Shown here: positions 57,111 to 64,000 of the stretch, one piece after another
Numbering within the stretch: position 1 is the stretch's first letter
Layout: each line of letters begins with the position of its first letter
Source: a virus
DNA: 64,000 nt
IMG/VR virus record: IMGVR_UViG_3300035034_000207
Span: 1-64,000 of that record
Strand: one strand, 5' to 3'
The notes under the pieces: generated by a model
Seen by the model: only the letters and a program-made list of their open reading frames with translations
Databases searched by the model: none
What the model was told of the DNA's origin: nothing
Position numbers and translations under genes: made by a program

Positions 57111-57914
57111 ATGAGCATTCAACAACTTTTATTAGCTGGAGCCACCCCGTTTGAAGCGACAGGTGGTTCAATATCAACTATAACAGACGGTGGCTTTACA
57201 TATAAAGTTCATACTTTTACGTCTAGTGGAACTTTAAATGTTATATCCGGCACAACAGATGTCGAATACCTCGTGTGTGCCGGGGGCGGCGGCGGCGGGT
57301 CTAAGAATGGCGGCGGAGGTGGTGGCGGCCGTGTTAAAGTTGGTAATGTAGAATTAAGTGCGAGTTCGTATAGTATTTCTGTTGGGGCAGGTGGAGCAGG
57401 TGGTGTTGTTACGCGCGGGTCTAACGGTGGGGCTTCCAGTGCTTTAGGTATAACGGCTCAAGGTGGTGGTGGTGGTGGTAACGAGTATGGAGCAGACGCG
57501 TCTGCTGGCGGTAACGGCGGTGGTGGTGGTAGATTTACAGCAGCGGCTGGATCAAATGACGGTGGTACGTCGGGGGGCGCTGGAAAGGGATCGAACCCTA
57601 AAGCCGGTGGCGGCGGGGGTGGTGGTAACAGTAGTTCAGGGAACGCATCTGCCAGTGGCGGTAACGGCGGCGCCGGGTTGTACAGTACAATAACAGGATC
57701 AAATTTAGATTATGGCTCTGGTGGTGGTGGTGCTCAATATGAAGCGGGTGGAGCACAAAAAGGCGGCCCTGGCGCTGGTAACGGTGGTTATTTAAATGTC
57801 GGACAGGCCGCAAATGCGCGTGGCGGAGGCGGCGGAGGTAACAAAGAGGGGTACGGAAGTTTTAACGGGCACGCTGGGGCGTCTGGACAAGTGATAATAA
57901 GATATAAAATTTAA
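57111..57914 (+). CDS. Glycine-rich tail fibre adhesin
   Basis: 267 residues, more than a third Gly. The N-terminal YKVHTFTSSGTLNV...VEYLVCAGGGGGG and the terminal GASGQVIIRYKI bracket long glycine tracts (57280-57850) interrupted by short polar loops, the design of the Gly_rich_2 domain and of gp38-type adhesins, where polyglycine II helices pack as a sandwich and loops bind the receptor. Base composition differs sharply from the surroundings because of GGN codons. It is the likely host-range determinant. Start ATG 57111; the in-frame upstream ATG at 57042 lies in the fibre gene. Confidence 0.75.
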   Translation: MSIQQLLLAGATPFEATGGSISTITDGGFTYKVHTFTSSGTLNVISGTTDVEYLVCAGGGGGGSKNGGGGGGGRVKVGNVELSASSYSISVGAGGAGGVVTRGSNGGASSALGITAQGGGGGGNEYGADASAGGNGGGGGRFTAAAGSNDGGTSGGAGKGSNPKAGGGGGGGNSSSGNASASGGNGGAGLYSTITGSNLDYGSGGGGAQYEAGGAQKGGPGAGNGGYLNVGQAANARGGGGGGNKEGYGSFNGHAGASGQVIIRYKI

Positions 57915-57928
57915 AGGAAATTAGAAAC

Positions 57929-58492
57929 ATGATATACACAATATTAATACCACTTATGATGGGAATACTAGCTGGATATGCTGGTGGTTCTTTACCGTTT
58001 TCAAGCATGTTAGATAAGAAGGGCGATTTAGATAAAAATGGCCGAGATATAGGCGGGGTCATGCCTATTAATTTGTCAAACTTGCCTGAGTTGCTAATGG
58101 GCCTTATTGTTATTTTAGCACTTGTTCCAGTATTTGGTTGGTATTCTATTCTCGCCGGCTGTTGGTTCTATGCGTGGTTTCAGTCTGGGACATGGCTTAT
58201 GCTTCCGTGGTGGAAGGAGGGCGTACGCGATCCAGAAAGAGGTGGTAAGATTAGACCAGTGTCTGAATGGGTTGCAAAGAAATTTGGTTACGAATTCGAC
58301 TCTGAAGGGCATGCTTGGATATTCGCTGCTATCAGAGGTTTCTTGATTACTATGCCGTTTGGTTGTCTTGGTCTAATCACTTCCCCACTATCAAGAGAAG
58401 TTGGATCTCATTTTCAGAACCATGCAATAGCAGAATGTCTAGAGGGTTTTACTTTTGGATTGTGTCTAGTATTGTTTCTTATTCTTATCTGA
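57929..58492 (+). CDS. Multi-pass membrane protein
   Basis: 187 residues with hydrophobic segments at about 3-20, 53-85 (LLMGLIVILALVPVFGWYSILAGCWFYAWF; one or two helices), 131-152 (FAAIRGFLITMPFGCLGLI) and 170-187. Between them lies a polar WWKEGVRDPERGGKIRPVSEWVAKKFG loop. It follows the adhesin by 14 bases with AAAGGAAATTAGAAAC before the start. It could be a holin, an immunity or a chaperone protein; no family recognised. Its last 27 bases overlap the opposite gene. Confidence 0.6.
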   Translation: MIYTILIPLMMGILAGYAGGSLPFSSMLDKKGDLDKNGRDIGGVMPINLSNLPELLMGLIVILALVPVFGWYSILAGCWFYAWFQSGTWLMLPWWKEGVRDPERGGKIRPVSEWVAKKFGYEFDSEGHAWIFAAIRGFLITMPFGCLGLITSPLSREVGSHFQNHAIAECLEGFTFGLCLVLFLILI

Positions 58493-58744
58493 TATACCAG
58501 CAAACACGTGTTCTAATAATCGCAAGGCTTGCAACGTTTCAATCTCACGCGGCGTTGCGGGCCTAATTTCACGTTCTTCAATATTGTTTATTGTAAACTC
58601 TACACACCACACACCAGATTTGTTAATATAATAATCAGAAGAAAATCCAAGAGATAATTTAAACTCGTTCTTTAGATTTCTAATTATATCTTTTGGTTTT
58701 ACATTAACACTGATTGTTCTTGATTCTGTTACGTTTATTTTCAT
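58466..58744 (-). CDS. Hypothetical protein (early cassette, third gene)
   Basis: 92 residues, an alpha/beta protein (KINVTESRTISVNVKPKDIIRNLKNEF) with no family recognised. Overlaps the preceding gene of its operon by four bases and the convergent membrane protein gene by 27. One of three leftward genes lying alone within rightward late genes. Confidence 0.55.
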   Translation of the reverse strand: MKINVTESRTISVNVKPKDIIRNLKNEFKLSLGFSSDYYINKSGVWCVEFTINNIEEREIRPATPREIETLQALRLLEHVFAGISDKNKKQY

Positions 58745-59001
58745 TTTTGTTTTTTACCCCATCTTCTGTTTTCCAACAATTCTATCAATGACAATTCAAC
58801 GGCCAATGAAGGTGTGTCTATATCGTATTGTTCTCTAACACCACACCAGTCTATTTGCGTATCGTTAACAAGAGAACAAACATTAAAATTGTCTATCTTG
58901 ACCACTTTATAACACAAACGCCAAGAGTCTTCAGCAAACAAAACGATGTGCTTATCTGTATCATCTCTTGGCCACAATACCGTTATTATTTTTATTGCCA
59001 T
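58741..59001 (-). CDS. Hypothetical protein (early cassette, second gene)
   Basis: 86 residues with Trp residues near both ends (VLWPRDDTDKH, RRWGKKQK) and several Cys. Not recognised. It lies 16 bases after the first gene of the cassette, with AAAGGATACAAACAA upstream of the ATG. Confidence 0.55.
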   Translation of the reverse strand: MAIKIITVLWPRDDTDKHIVLFAEDSWRLCYKVVKIDNFNVCSLVNDTQIDWCGVREQYDIDTPSLAVELSLIELLENRRWGKKQK

Positions 59002-59017
59002 TTGTTTGTATCCTTTT

Positions 59018-59497
59018 TTAAAATGGGTAAAGTCCTTTAGTTTTGTTATCTTCTTGTTTTGATCTGTTGATAGCTTCTAGAAAAGCTTCGTCAACTCCAG
59101 ATGTGTCAAAATCTGAATGTTCTTGTATTAGGGGGTCTTTAACATATATACCAATTGCAGACAGGGCGCTAGATAAAGATGGAAAGAATCTGTCAAGTGC
59201 TTCAAGTTTACTTGTTTTACCGTCTCTAAACGAAAAACTTGTTATATATTCATCAACGTCGTCTACTATTACACGTTGAGTGAATATAGAATTAATTATC
59301 AACCGCTCTATTGTAATTTTAGTTGGGTCATATGATGGAGATGTTACACTATATAAAGGAGTTAAGCAAATCAGTTCCAATATATCTTCGTTGGTCATAC
59401 CAGAGGCTAAACGCTTCTTAATATAAACACCTGCAGAGGTGTTCATTGATTTTATAAAATTATTAAATTTCTCTGCTTCTTTATAATTATTACTCAT
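59018..59497 (-). CDS. Hypothetical helical protein (early cassette, first gene)
   Basis: 159 residues, acidic, mainly helical (YKEAEKFNNFIKSMNTSAGVYIKKRLASGMTNEDILELI at the start). Not recognised. It is the first gene behind a clean sigma70 promoter at 59535-59563, although everything around is late and rightward, so it is probably expressed early. Candidates are host-interference functions, without direct evidence. Confidence 0.6.
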   Translation of the reverse strand: MSNNYKEAEKFNNFIKSMNTSAGVYIKKRLASGMTNEDILELICLTPLYSVTSPSYDPTKITIERLIINSIFTQRVIVDDVDEYITSFSFRDGKTSKLEALDRFFPSLSSALSAIGIYVKDPLIQEHSDFDTSGVDEAFLEAINRSKQEDNKTKGLYPF

Positions 59498-59524
59498 ATG
59501 AGATTGTTCCCTAATATTTAATTC

Positions 59525-59532
59525 AATAAATA
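59525..59532 (+). promoter_or_regulatory. Late promoter of the gp14-15-16-17 operon
   Basis: AATAAATA 39 nucleotides before ATG 59572. It lies downstream of, and within 30 bp of, the opposite-strand early promoter (59535-59563), so the two could interfere. Confidence 0.6.
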
Positions 59533-59534
59533 CT

Positions 59535-59563
59535 ATTATAACACAACACTATCGGGATGTAAA
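59535..59563 (-). promoter_or_regulatory. Sigma70-type promoter of the leftward cassette
   Basis: On the minus strand: TTTACA (59558-59563), 17-nt spacer, TATAAT (59535-59540). Confidence 0.8.
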
Positions 59564-59571
59564 CACAAATA

Positions 59572-60231
59572 ATGGCTGTTAATGATTTTTTTAATAATGG
59601 GCAAGGTCCTGGCGCTGGTGTTGAACAAGACTTGCTAGAATCTTTAATAGTAGAGCTAATTCAATTATCTGGCAACGACGTTATGTATATTAAGAGAAAT
59701 ATGTTTAACCCAGACTATTTCTTCTCAGAGTCTAATCAAGATAAATTTGATAATGCCACAGAAATAGAAGTGTATGTTGAATCTGTTTTAGACTTCTCTG
59801 GGCAGGGTTCTATATTCTCAAAATTTGGTTTAGAGCTAAACGATAATATAGACTTCGTTGTATCGAGAACTAGATTTATGGAAGAACTTCAGATGTCTCG
59901 TCCAAAAGCAGGTGATCTGATATATTTTCCACTAACAAAACATTTACTTGAGATTGAAATAGTAGAAGACGAACCAGGTGCTATTGGTAACTTCTATCCT
60001 TTGGCCAAATTATATACTTACATGATGAAGTGTAAAACTTATACGTATTCACACGAAGATTTCTCTACTGGAATATCAGACATAGACGATCAGATGATTA
60101 CAGATTCAAACGGTGAAAGATACGATACTGGCGATAAGTATTCTGACAACACACAAATAAACGATGAAGCTGATGAATCTCTTGATTGGTCTGAGACTTC
60201 GCCGTTCGGCCCAACAACTACAAGCGATTAA
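59572..60231 (+). CDS. gp14: Neck protein gp14
   Basis: 219 residues (T4: 256). EQDLLESLIVELIQLSGNDVMYIKR, DYFFSESNQDKFDNATEIEVYVESVLDFSGQGSIFSKFGLELND (in parts) are the conserved gp14 features (YxxR/K, FxES, GqG..SKFG). With gp13 it forms the collar that seals the head. It starts the operon 14-15-16-17. The C-terminal 50 residues are acidic and polar. gp13, its T4 neighbour, is at 9179. Confidence 0.88.
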   Translation: MAVNDFFNNGQGPGAGVEQDLLESLIVELIQLSGNDVMYIKRNMFNPDYFFSESNQDKFDNATEIEVYVESVLDFSGQGSIFSKFGLELNDNIDFVVSRTRFMEELQMSRPKAGDLIYFPLTKHLLEIEIVEDEPGAIGNFYPLAKLYTYMMKCKTYTYSHEDFSTGISDIDDQMITDSNGERYDTGDKYSDNTQINDEADESLDWSETSPFGPTTTSD

Positions 60232-60237
60232 TTATAT

Positions 60238-61020
60238 ATGGCAATTCCATCACAACCTTTTTACTTTGAGACTTTACGTAAAACTACTATTGCATTTGGT
60301 TCTCTATTCAATAATGTTTATATTAGGCGGTTTGATTCTAATAAGAACGTTGTAAACACTGTTAAAGTTCCATTGTCATATTCGTCTGGTCAAAAATGGT
60401 TTGTGTTTGAAAAAGAAAACATACCAGCGCAAACTGCTGTAAAGACAAGAATGTCGTTCCCAAGGCTTGCGTTTAAATTGGAAGGAATATCATACGATCC
60501 TTCTAGAAAACTTCCAACAACGTCCGGGTTTCTTTCAACCCACGACACAACAGACCCAGGTAAGTTTTTGCAAACGCTTTCACCAGTTCCATACAACCTG
60601 TCGTTTTCTTTGTTTGTAGGCGCCAAGAACATTGATGATGCACTTCAGATAGTAGAACAAATTATACCACTATTTCAACCATCGTTTAATTTACCTATTA
60701 AAGATATTCCAGAACTAAACCTTATAAGAGACGTTCCAGTTATTTTAGAAAACGTTGATTTTACTGATGATTATCTAGGTTCGTTTGAAGAGGAAAAGAT
60801 AACAGAGTTTACACTTAGATTTTCTGTTAAGGGATATCTATACCCACCAATTTACGATCAGGCTATTATTAAGAAAATATTCTTAAACTTCTACAAAGAC
60901 GCTGAAATGGCAGAGAAGCAATCTAAGATGTTAATAAAAGTCGAGCCAATATTAGCGGCATTTGATTCCAACTGGGACACAATAACAGAACATGTAGAAT
61001 TAGACTCCAATGGAGAGTAA
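60238..61020 (+). CDS. gp15: Tail sheath stabiliser gp15
   Basis: 260 residues (T4: 272). PFYFETLRKTTIAFGSLFNNVYIRR at the start and KVPLSYSSGQKW, MSFPRLAFKLEGISYDPSRKL, PVPYNLSFSLFVGAKNIDDALQIVEQIIPLFQPSF (in parts) are the gp15 hallmarks. It caps the tail tube and sheath and joins tail to head. It follows gp14 by six bases. Confidence 0.92.
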   Translation: MAIPSQPFYFETLRKTTIAFGSLFNNVYIRRFDSNKNVVNTVKVPLSYSSGQKWFVFEKENIPAQTAVKTRMSFPRLAFKLEGISYDPSRKLPTTSGFLSTHDTTDPGKFLQTLSPVPYNLSFSLFVGAKNIDDALQIVEQIIPLFQPSFNLPIKDIPELNLIRDVPVILENVDFTDDYLGSFEEEKITEFTLRFSVKGYLYPPIYDQAIIKKIFLNFYKDAEMAEKQSKMLIKVEPILAAFDSNWDTITEHVELDSNGE

Positions 61021-61029
61021 ATATATAAT

Positions 61030-61524
61030 ATGAACAATAACGATGAAGACGATAACAACACACCACAGATTAGTTTGTTTAGCCACGATAGCACAGATTT
61101 AACGGTACAACAACAGCAATCGACTGACGTTCTTTCGGTTGAAGATATAGAAGTAGCCGATTCAGACTTTAAATACGCCCGCGACAAATTAATACAACTG
61201 TTGGAAGATTCTGCTGATGTTCTAGAACATGCTAGGTCTATTGCCGACGAAACAGGAGAACCAAAAGCTGTTGATACGTACGCTGGGATGTTAAGAAGCG
61301 TTGCGAAAATAACAAAAGATTTGGTCGAACTTTCACGAACACGTAAAGCAATCAAAACATCACCAAACAGTTCTTCTTCTGGTAATAGACAAGAACCACA
61401 CGCTTTAAATCAAATAAATAACAGTATATACTTAGGATCAACATCAGAGCTTTCAAAATTCCTTGAAGAAATACAATCTGGTTCTGACGTTATAGAAGTT
61501 AAAAATGATAAAGACGCCGAATAA
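61030..61524 (+). CDS. gp16: Terminase small subunit gp16
   Basis: 164 residues, the length of T4 gp16. The middle (KYARDKLIQLLEDSADVLEHARSIADETGEPKAVDTYAGMLRSVAKITKDLVEL, in parts, about residues 49-102) is the central helical oligomerisation domain (arxxlxxlixxgxxaLexaxxiAxexexPRAyEvxaxmixxxxda-like). N- and C-termini are polar and disordered. It recognises DNA and stimulates gp17. Its end overlaps gp17 by 20 bases. Confidence 0.85.
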   Translation: MNNNDEDDNNTPQISLFSHDSTDLTVQQQQSTDVLSVEDIEVADSDFKYARDKLIQLLEDSADVLEHARSIADETGEPKAVDTYAGMLRSVAKITKDLVELSRTRKAIKTSPNSSSSGNRQEPHALNQINNSIYLGSTSELSKFLEEIQSGSDVIEVKNDKDAE

Positions 61525-63127
61525 TCCCCACGGACTAGAATACTTCTCAAGAAATCCAAAGCTTAAAGCTCCAGGCGTTGACTATCCATGGACAAAAGAA
61601 GAAGTTGAAGAATTCATTAAATGTAAAAAAGATCCAATTTATTTCATTGAAAATTATGTTAAGATTATAGACGTAACCGGTAAAGTAATAATACCAGAGC
61701 TATACGAATATCAAAAAAAGATTATAAAAAGTTATCTAAACAACAAATTGTCTATCACAAAGCAACCACGCCAATCTGGTAAAACTTTAACAGTTGTGAT
61801 GTTATTCAATTGGTTCTTGATATTTGAACCAAACCGTGTTTCTTATATTCTAGCAAACAAGGCCGATGTCGCTAAAAAGATTCTTGCGCAGGTTAAATTC
61901 TCATACGAACAATTACCATTCTTTTTACAGCAAGGCGTTGTTTCGTGGAATAAAACATTCATCGAATTTGAAAACAATTCCAAACTGTTTACGGCTGCAA
62001 CCGCTGCTTCTGGTATTCGTGGCGAAACTGTTACAGGAATATTGTTGTGGGATGAAGCGGCCCACGTTGCAGATACAATTGCACCAGAATTCTTTACATC
62101 AGTATACCCAACAGTTTCCCAGCCAGGATCCAAAGCCAAGTTTATTATTACATCAACCCCTAAAGGGTTTAATTTCTTTTATAAAATATGGAACGATTCT
62201 GAACAGGGTAAGATGAACTTTAAAACGTTTACTATACACTGGGCTGAGGTTCCTGGTCGCGATCAGGCATGGGCTGACAACGAACTGAAGATCCTTGGAG
62301 ATCAACTGTTTGCGCAAGAGGTTTTGGTGGATTTTTTAGGCTCAAGCAATGCCTTAATATCTGCAGATTCTATACGAAGATTGTCCGCATCGCAACCAGT
62401 TAAGTTCAACGATTCACTTTCAGTTTACGAAACCCCAGTAAAAGACAATAAGTATATGATTGTTTGTGATCCTTCAAGGGGAACTGGCAACGACGATTCT
62501 GCCTTTGTTGTGTTTAACATTACAAATTATCCAATAACAATTGCTGCCAGATTTAAAGATAATAAAATATCACCAACTGCGCTACCAATGGTTTTATATA
62601 ATGTAGCAACGTCTTATAACATGGCAGACGTTCTAATAGAAATAAACGATAACGGTGAACAAGTTTCTACAATTCTTTGGCAAGATCTAGAATATGAAAA
62701 CATAATACTGTTTGACATGTTTAGTAAACAGCCAAAATCTGGTATTAGAACAACTAAATCTGTTAAAGCCAAAGGCTGTGCCACGCTGAAAGAACTCGTT
62801 GAAAACCAGAAATTATTAATTAACGACGTTGATATTATTTTACAGATAACTAACTTCGTCCAGAAGAAATCTAGTTTTGAGGCAGATAAAGGGTATCATG
62901 ACGACTTGGTTATGTGTCTTGTTCTGTTTGCTTGGTATTCAACAACGCTAGACTTTAAGAATTTGTTTGACGTTGACTTACGATCTCAGCTAATGAAAGC
63001 AAAAGAACAATGGGTTGAGGATTATATGACGCCGGTTGGCTTCTATGTTGACGGTGCAAGAGACGAAGAGATTGATCATAGTGAATTAATAGTACAAGGC
63101 AACCCAGATGAAGTACATCTTTTGTAA
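61505..63127 (+). CDS. gp17: Terminase large subunit gp17
   Basis: 540 residues (T4: 610). The packaging ATPase: KQPRQSGKTLTVVML (Walker A, about residue 86), GILLWDEAAHV (Walker B and catalytic Glu), ITSTPKGFNFF (coupling motif). The RNase H-like headful nuclease: IVCDPSRGTGNDDSAFVVF (first Asp), LIEINDNGEQ (second acidic residue) and YHDDLVMCLVLF (third). It packages the concatemer and cuts it. The start ATG 61505 lies inside gp16, which is common in this family. Confidence 0.96.
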   Translation: MIKTPNNPHGLEYFSRNPKLKAPGVDYPWTKEEVEEFIKCKKDPIYFIENYVKIIDVTGKVIIPELYEYQKKIIKSYLNNKLSITKQPRQSGKTLTVVMLFNWFLIFEPNRVSYILANKADVAKKILAQVKFSYEQLPFFLQQGVVSWNKTFIEFENNSKLFTAATAASGIRGETVTGILLWDEAAHVADTIAPEFFTSVYPTVSQPGSKAKFIITSTPKGFNFFYKIWNDSEQGKMNFKTFTIHWAEVPGRDQAWADNELKILGDQLFAQEVLVDFLGSSNALISADSIRRLSASQPVKFNDSLSVYETPVKDNKYMIVCDPSRGTGNDDSAFVVFNITNYPITIAARFKDNKISPTALPMVLYNVATSYNMADVLIEINDNGEQVSTILWQDLEYENIILFDMFSKQPKSGIRTTKSVKAKGCATLKELVENQKLLINDVDIILQITNFVQKKSSFEADKGYHDDLVMCLVLFAWYSTTLDFKNLFDVDLRSQLMKAKEQWVEDYMTPVGFYVDGARDEEIDHSELIVQGNPDEVHLL

Positions 63128-63131
63128 TTTT

Positions 63132-63139
63132 AATAAATA
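63132..63139 (+). promoter_or_regulatory. Late promoter of gp18
   Basis: AATAAATA, 38 nucleotides before ATG 63178; the leader has a good ribosome-binding site (TTAAGGAGCATATA). Confidence 0.65.
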
Positions 63140-63177
63140 TTAAATAGAATTATTCATATACATTTAAGGAGCATATA

Positions 63178-64000
63178 ATGACATTCAGCCTTTCACCTGC
63201 GGTAATTGTGCAGGAAATTGATTTAACAAATGTTATTCCTGCCGTATCTACATCAACTGCCTCTACTGTCGGTCAGTTCAAATGGGGTCCAGTTGAGGAA
63301 ATTACTATTGTTAGTAACGAAGAAATATTGGTAGAACTATTCGGTAGACCATCTAGAACAGTCTATAAAGACTTTCTAACAGCATCGTCTTTCCTATCAT
63401 ACGCAAGAGATTTAAGACTTATTAGAGTTGTAGACGACGCAACCGCTTTAAACGCGGCATACCCGTCAGACTCAAACAATACGTCCGAACTGATTAAAAA
63501 TCTACAAGAATATTCAGCAATGTCTTTCGGGTCTGATATTAATTTGTTTTATGCTAAATACCCTGGTGTGCTTGGTAACTCTATTGGTGTTGCGTGGGTA
63601 AACGCGACTGGTTGGGCAGACGTTGATTCAAACGGTGTACAAAACTGGCCATGGAGTGACTTGTTTGAATCTGCTCCACTTACAGACGAAATGCACATTG
63701 TAGTTTATGATGCTGATGGTGTTATAACTGGTAATGCTGGTACTGTTCTAGAAAGATGGGCATTTGTTTCAACTGTTGCTGGTACAAAATCGTTTGATGG
63801 TACTACAGCTTACTTTAAAGATAAGATTTCAAATGGTTCAAAATATCTGTATGTTGCAAACGAAACGCTGATGTCTGGTTCAAACGATGGCGTTGCTCTA
63901 ATTGCTGGTAATGATGGTAGCGTTATATCTGAAGGTGATAGAACAAGAGGTTTTGCTCTTTTACAAAATTCCGAAGTAACTGACGTTTCTCTTGTGTTTG
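63178..64000 (+). CDS. gp18: Tail sheath protein gp18 (3' end outside window)
   Basis: 274 codons are visible. MTFSLSPAVIVQEIDLTNVIPAVSTSTASTVGQFKWGPVEE (in parts) is the conserved sheath N-terminus, with the linker strand that laces neighbouring subunits, then VELFGRPSRTVYKDFLTASSFLSYARDLRLIRVVD. The sheath contracts to drive the tube through the envelope. Own late promoter and strong Shine-Dalgarno, as befits the most abundant tail protein. T4 gp18 is 659 residues; more than half is missing here. Confidence 0.93.
   Translation, partial: MTFSLSPAVIVQEIDLTNVIPAVSTSTASTVGQFKWGPVEEITIVSNEEILVELFGRPSRTVYKDFLTASSFLSYARDLRLIRVVDDATALNAAYPSDSNNTSELIKNLQEYSAMSFGSDINLFYAKYPGVLGNSIGVAWVNATGWADVDSNGVQNWPWSDLFESAPLTDEMHIVVYDADGVITGNAGTVLERWAFVSTVAGTKSFDGTTAYFKDKISNGSKYLYVANETLMSGSNDGVALIAGNDGSVISEGDRTRGFALLQNSEVTDVSLVF

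Noticed and set aside
57280-57850. G-rich repetitive tract that could be taken for a satellite or CRISPR-like array
   Set aside because: Units are irregular, lack a constant repeat with unique spacers, and translate in one frame into a glycine-rich adhesin with conserved ends.
1-64000. Cyanophage origin
   Set aside because: Baseplate gene order is similar to that of cyanophages, but no photosynthesis or carbon-metabolism genes are present, and gp42/gp56 are T4-type features not expected there; the host is left open.

Overview
This is about 64 kb of a T4-like myovirus genome (Caudoviricetes, contractile tail), AT-rich, almost fully coding, with no integrase, attachment site, insertion sequence or CRISPR array. 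The identification rests on many genes with recognisable T4 sequence and order: the replisome block 45-44-62-regA-[37301 gene]-43, uvsX-[ORF]-41, 33-59-32, the baseplate/tail genes 53, 48-like, hub, 26, 51, 25, 6, 7-like, 8, and neck/packaging genes 13, 14, 15, 16, 17, 18. The baseplate organisation (25-6-7-like-8-giant DUF4815 protein) is that of aquatic T4-like phages rather than of coliphage T4. No photosynthesis genes are present. Near-consensus sigma70 promoters (TTGACA or TTTACA, 17 nt, TATAAT) suggest a proteobacterial host; the species cannot be told.

Layout. 1-9031 (+): early and metabolic genes: a ligase-like KxDG protein, a cytidylyltransferase-like enzyme, a tRNA with CAT anticodon, thymidylate synthase, many small unknown proteins, a PRPP-synthetase-like enzyme behind a palindromic promoter, a phosphoesterase, a tandem gene pair and an AdoMet-decarboxylase-like enzyme. 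9037-9180 (+): a promoter, 13-bp hairpin and terminator with no ORF, a strong small-RNA candidate. 9179-10006 (-): neck protein gp13, far from gp14/gp15. 10098-18404 (+): a nucleotide and DNA-modification block: TMP-kinase-like protein, dCMP hydroxymethylase, HAD phosphatase, nucleotidyltransferase-kinase fusion, two glycosyltransferase-like proteins, a C5-cytosine-methyltransferase-like protein, dCTPase (gp56), then an amidase endolysin. 18467-20307 (+): microgenes and two nucleases. 20370-20666 (-): a two-gene early mini-operon. 20835-27698: head completion and baseplate hub genes. 27695-43630 (-): the replication, recombination and transcription core and an AAA+/VWA pair. 43745-58492 (+): baseplate wedge, fibres, a glycine-rich adhesin and a membrane protein. 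58466-59497 (-): three unknown early genes. 59572-64000 (+): neck, terminase and tail sheath (cut by the window end).

How it works together. gp56 would remove dCTP and yield dCMP, gp42 would make hydroxymethyl-dCMP, a kinase would raise it to triphosphate level, and gp43/44/62/45/41/59/32 would build DNA with 5-hydroxymethylcytosine. The sugar/nucleotide-transfer genes next to gp42 and gp56 are good candidates for decorating that base, by a route I cannot equate with the T4 glucosylation genes. gp33 and gp45 imply T4-type late transcription. I see late -10 motifs (TATAAATA / AATAAATA) before structural genes, four of which lie only 4-5 nt before the start codon with no ribosome-binding site, suggesting leaderless late mRNAs. 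No stretch longer than 300 bases lacks a gene.
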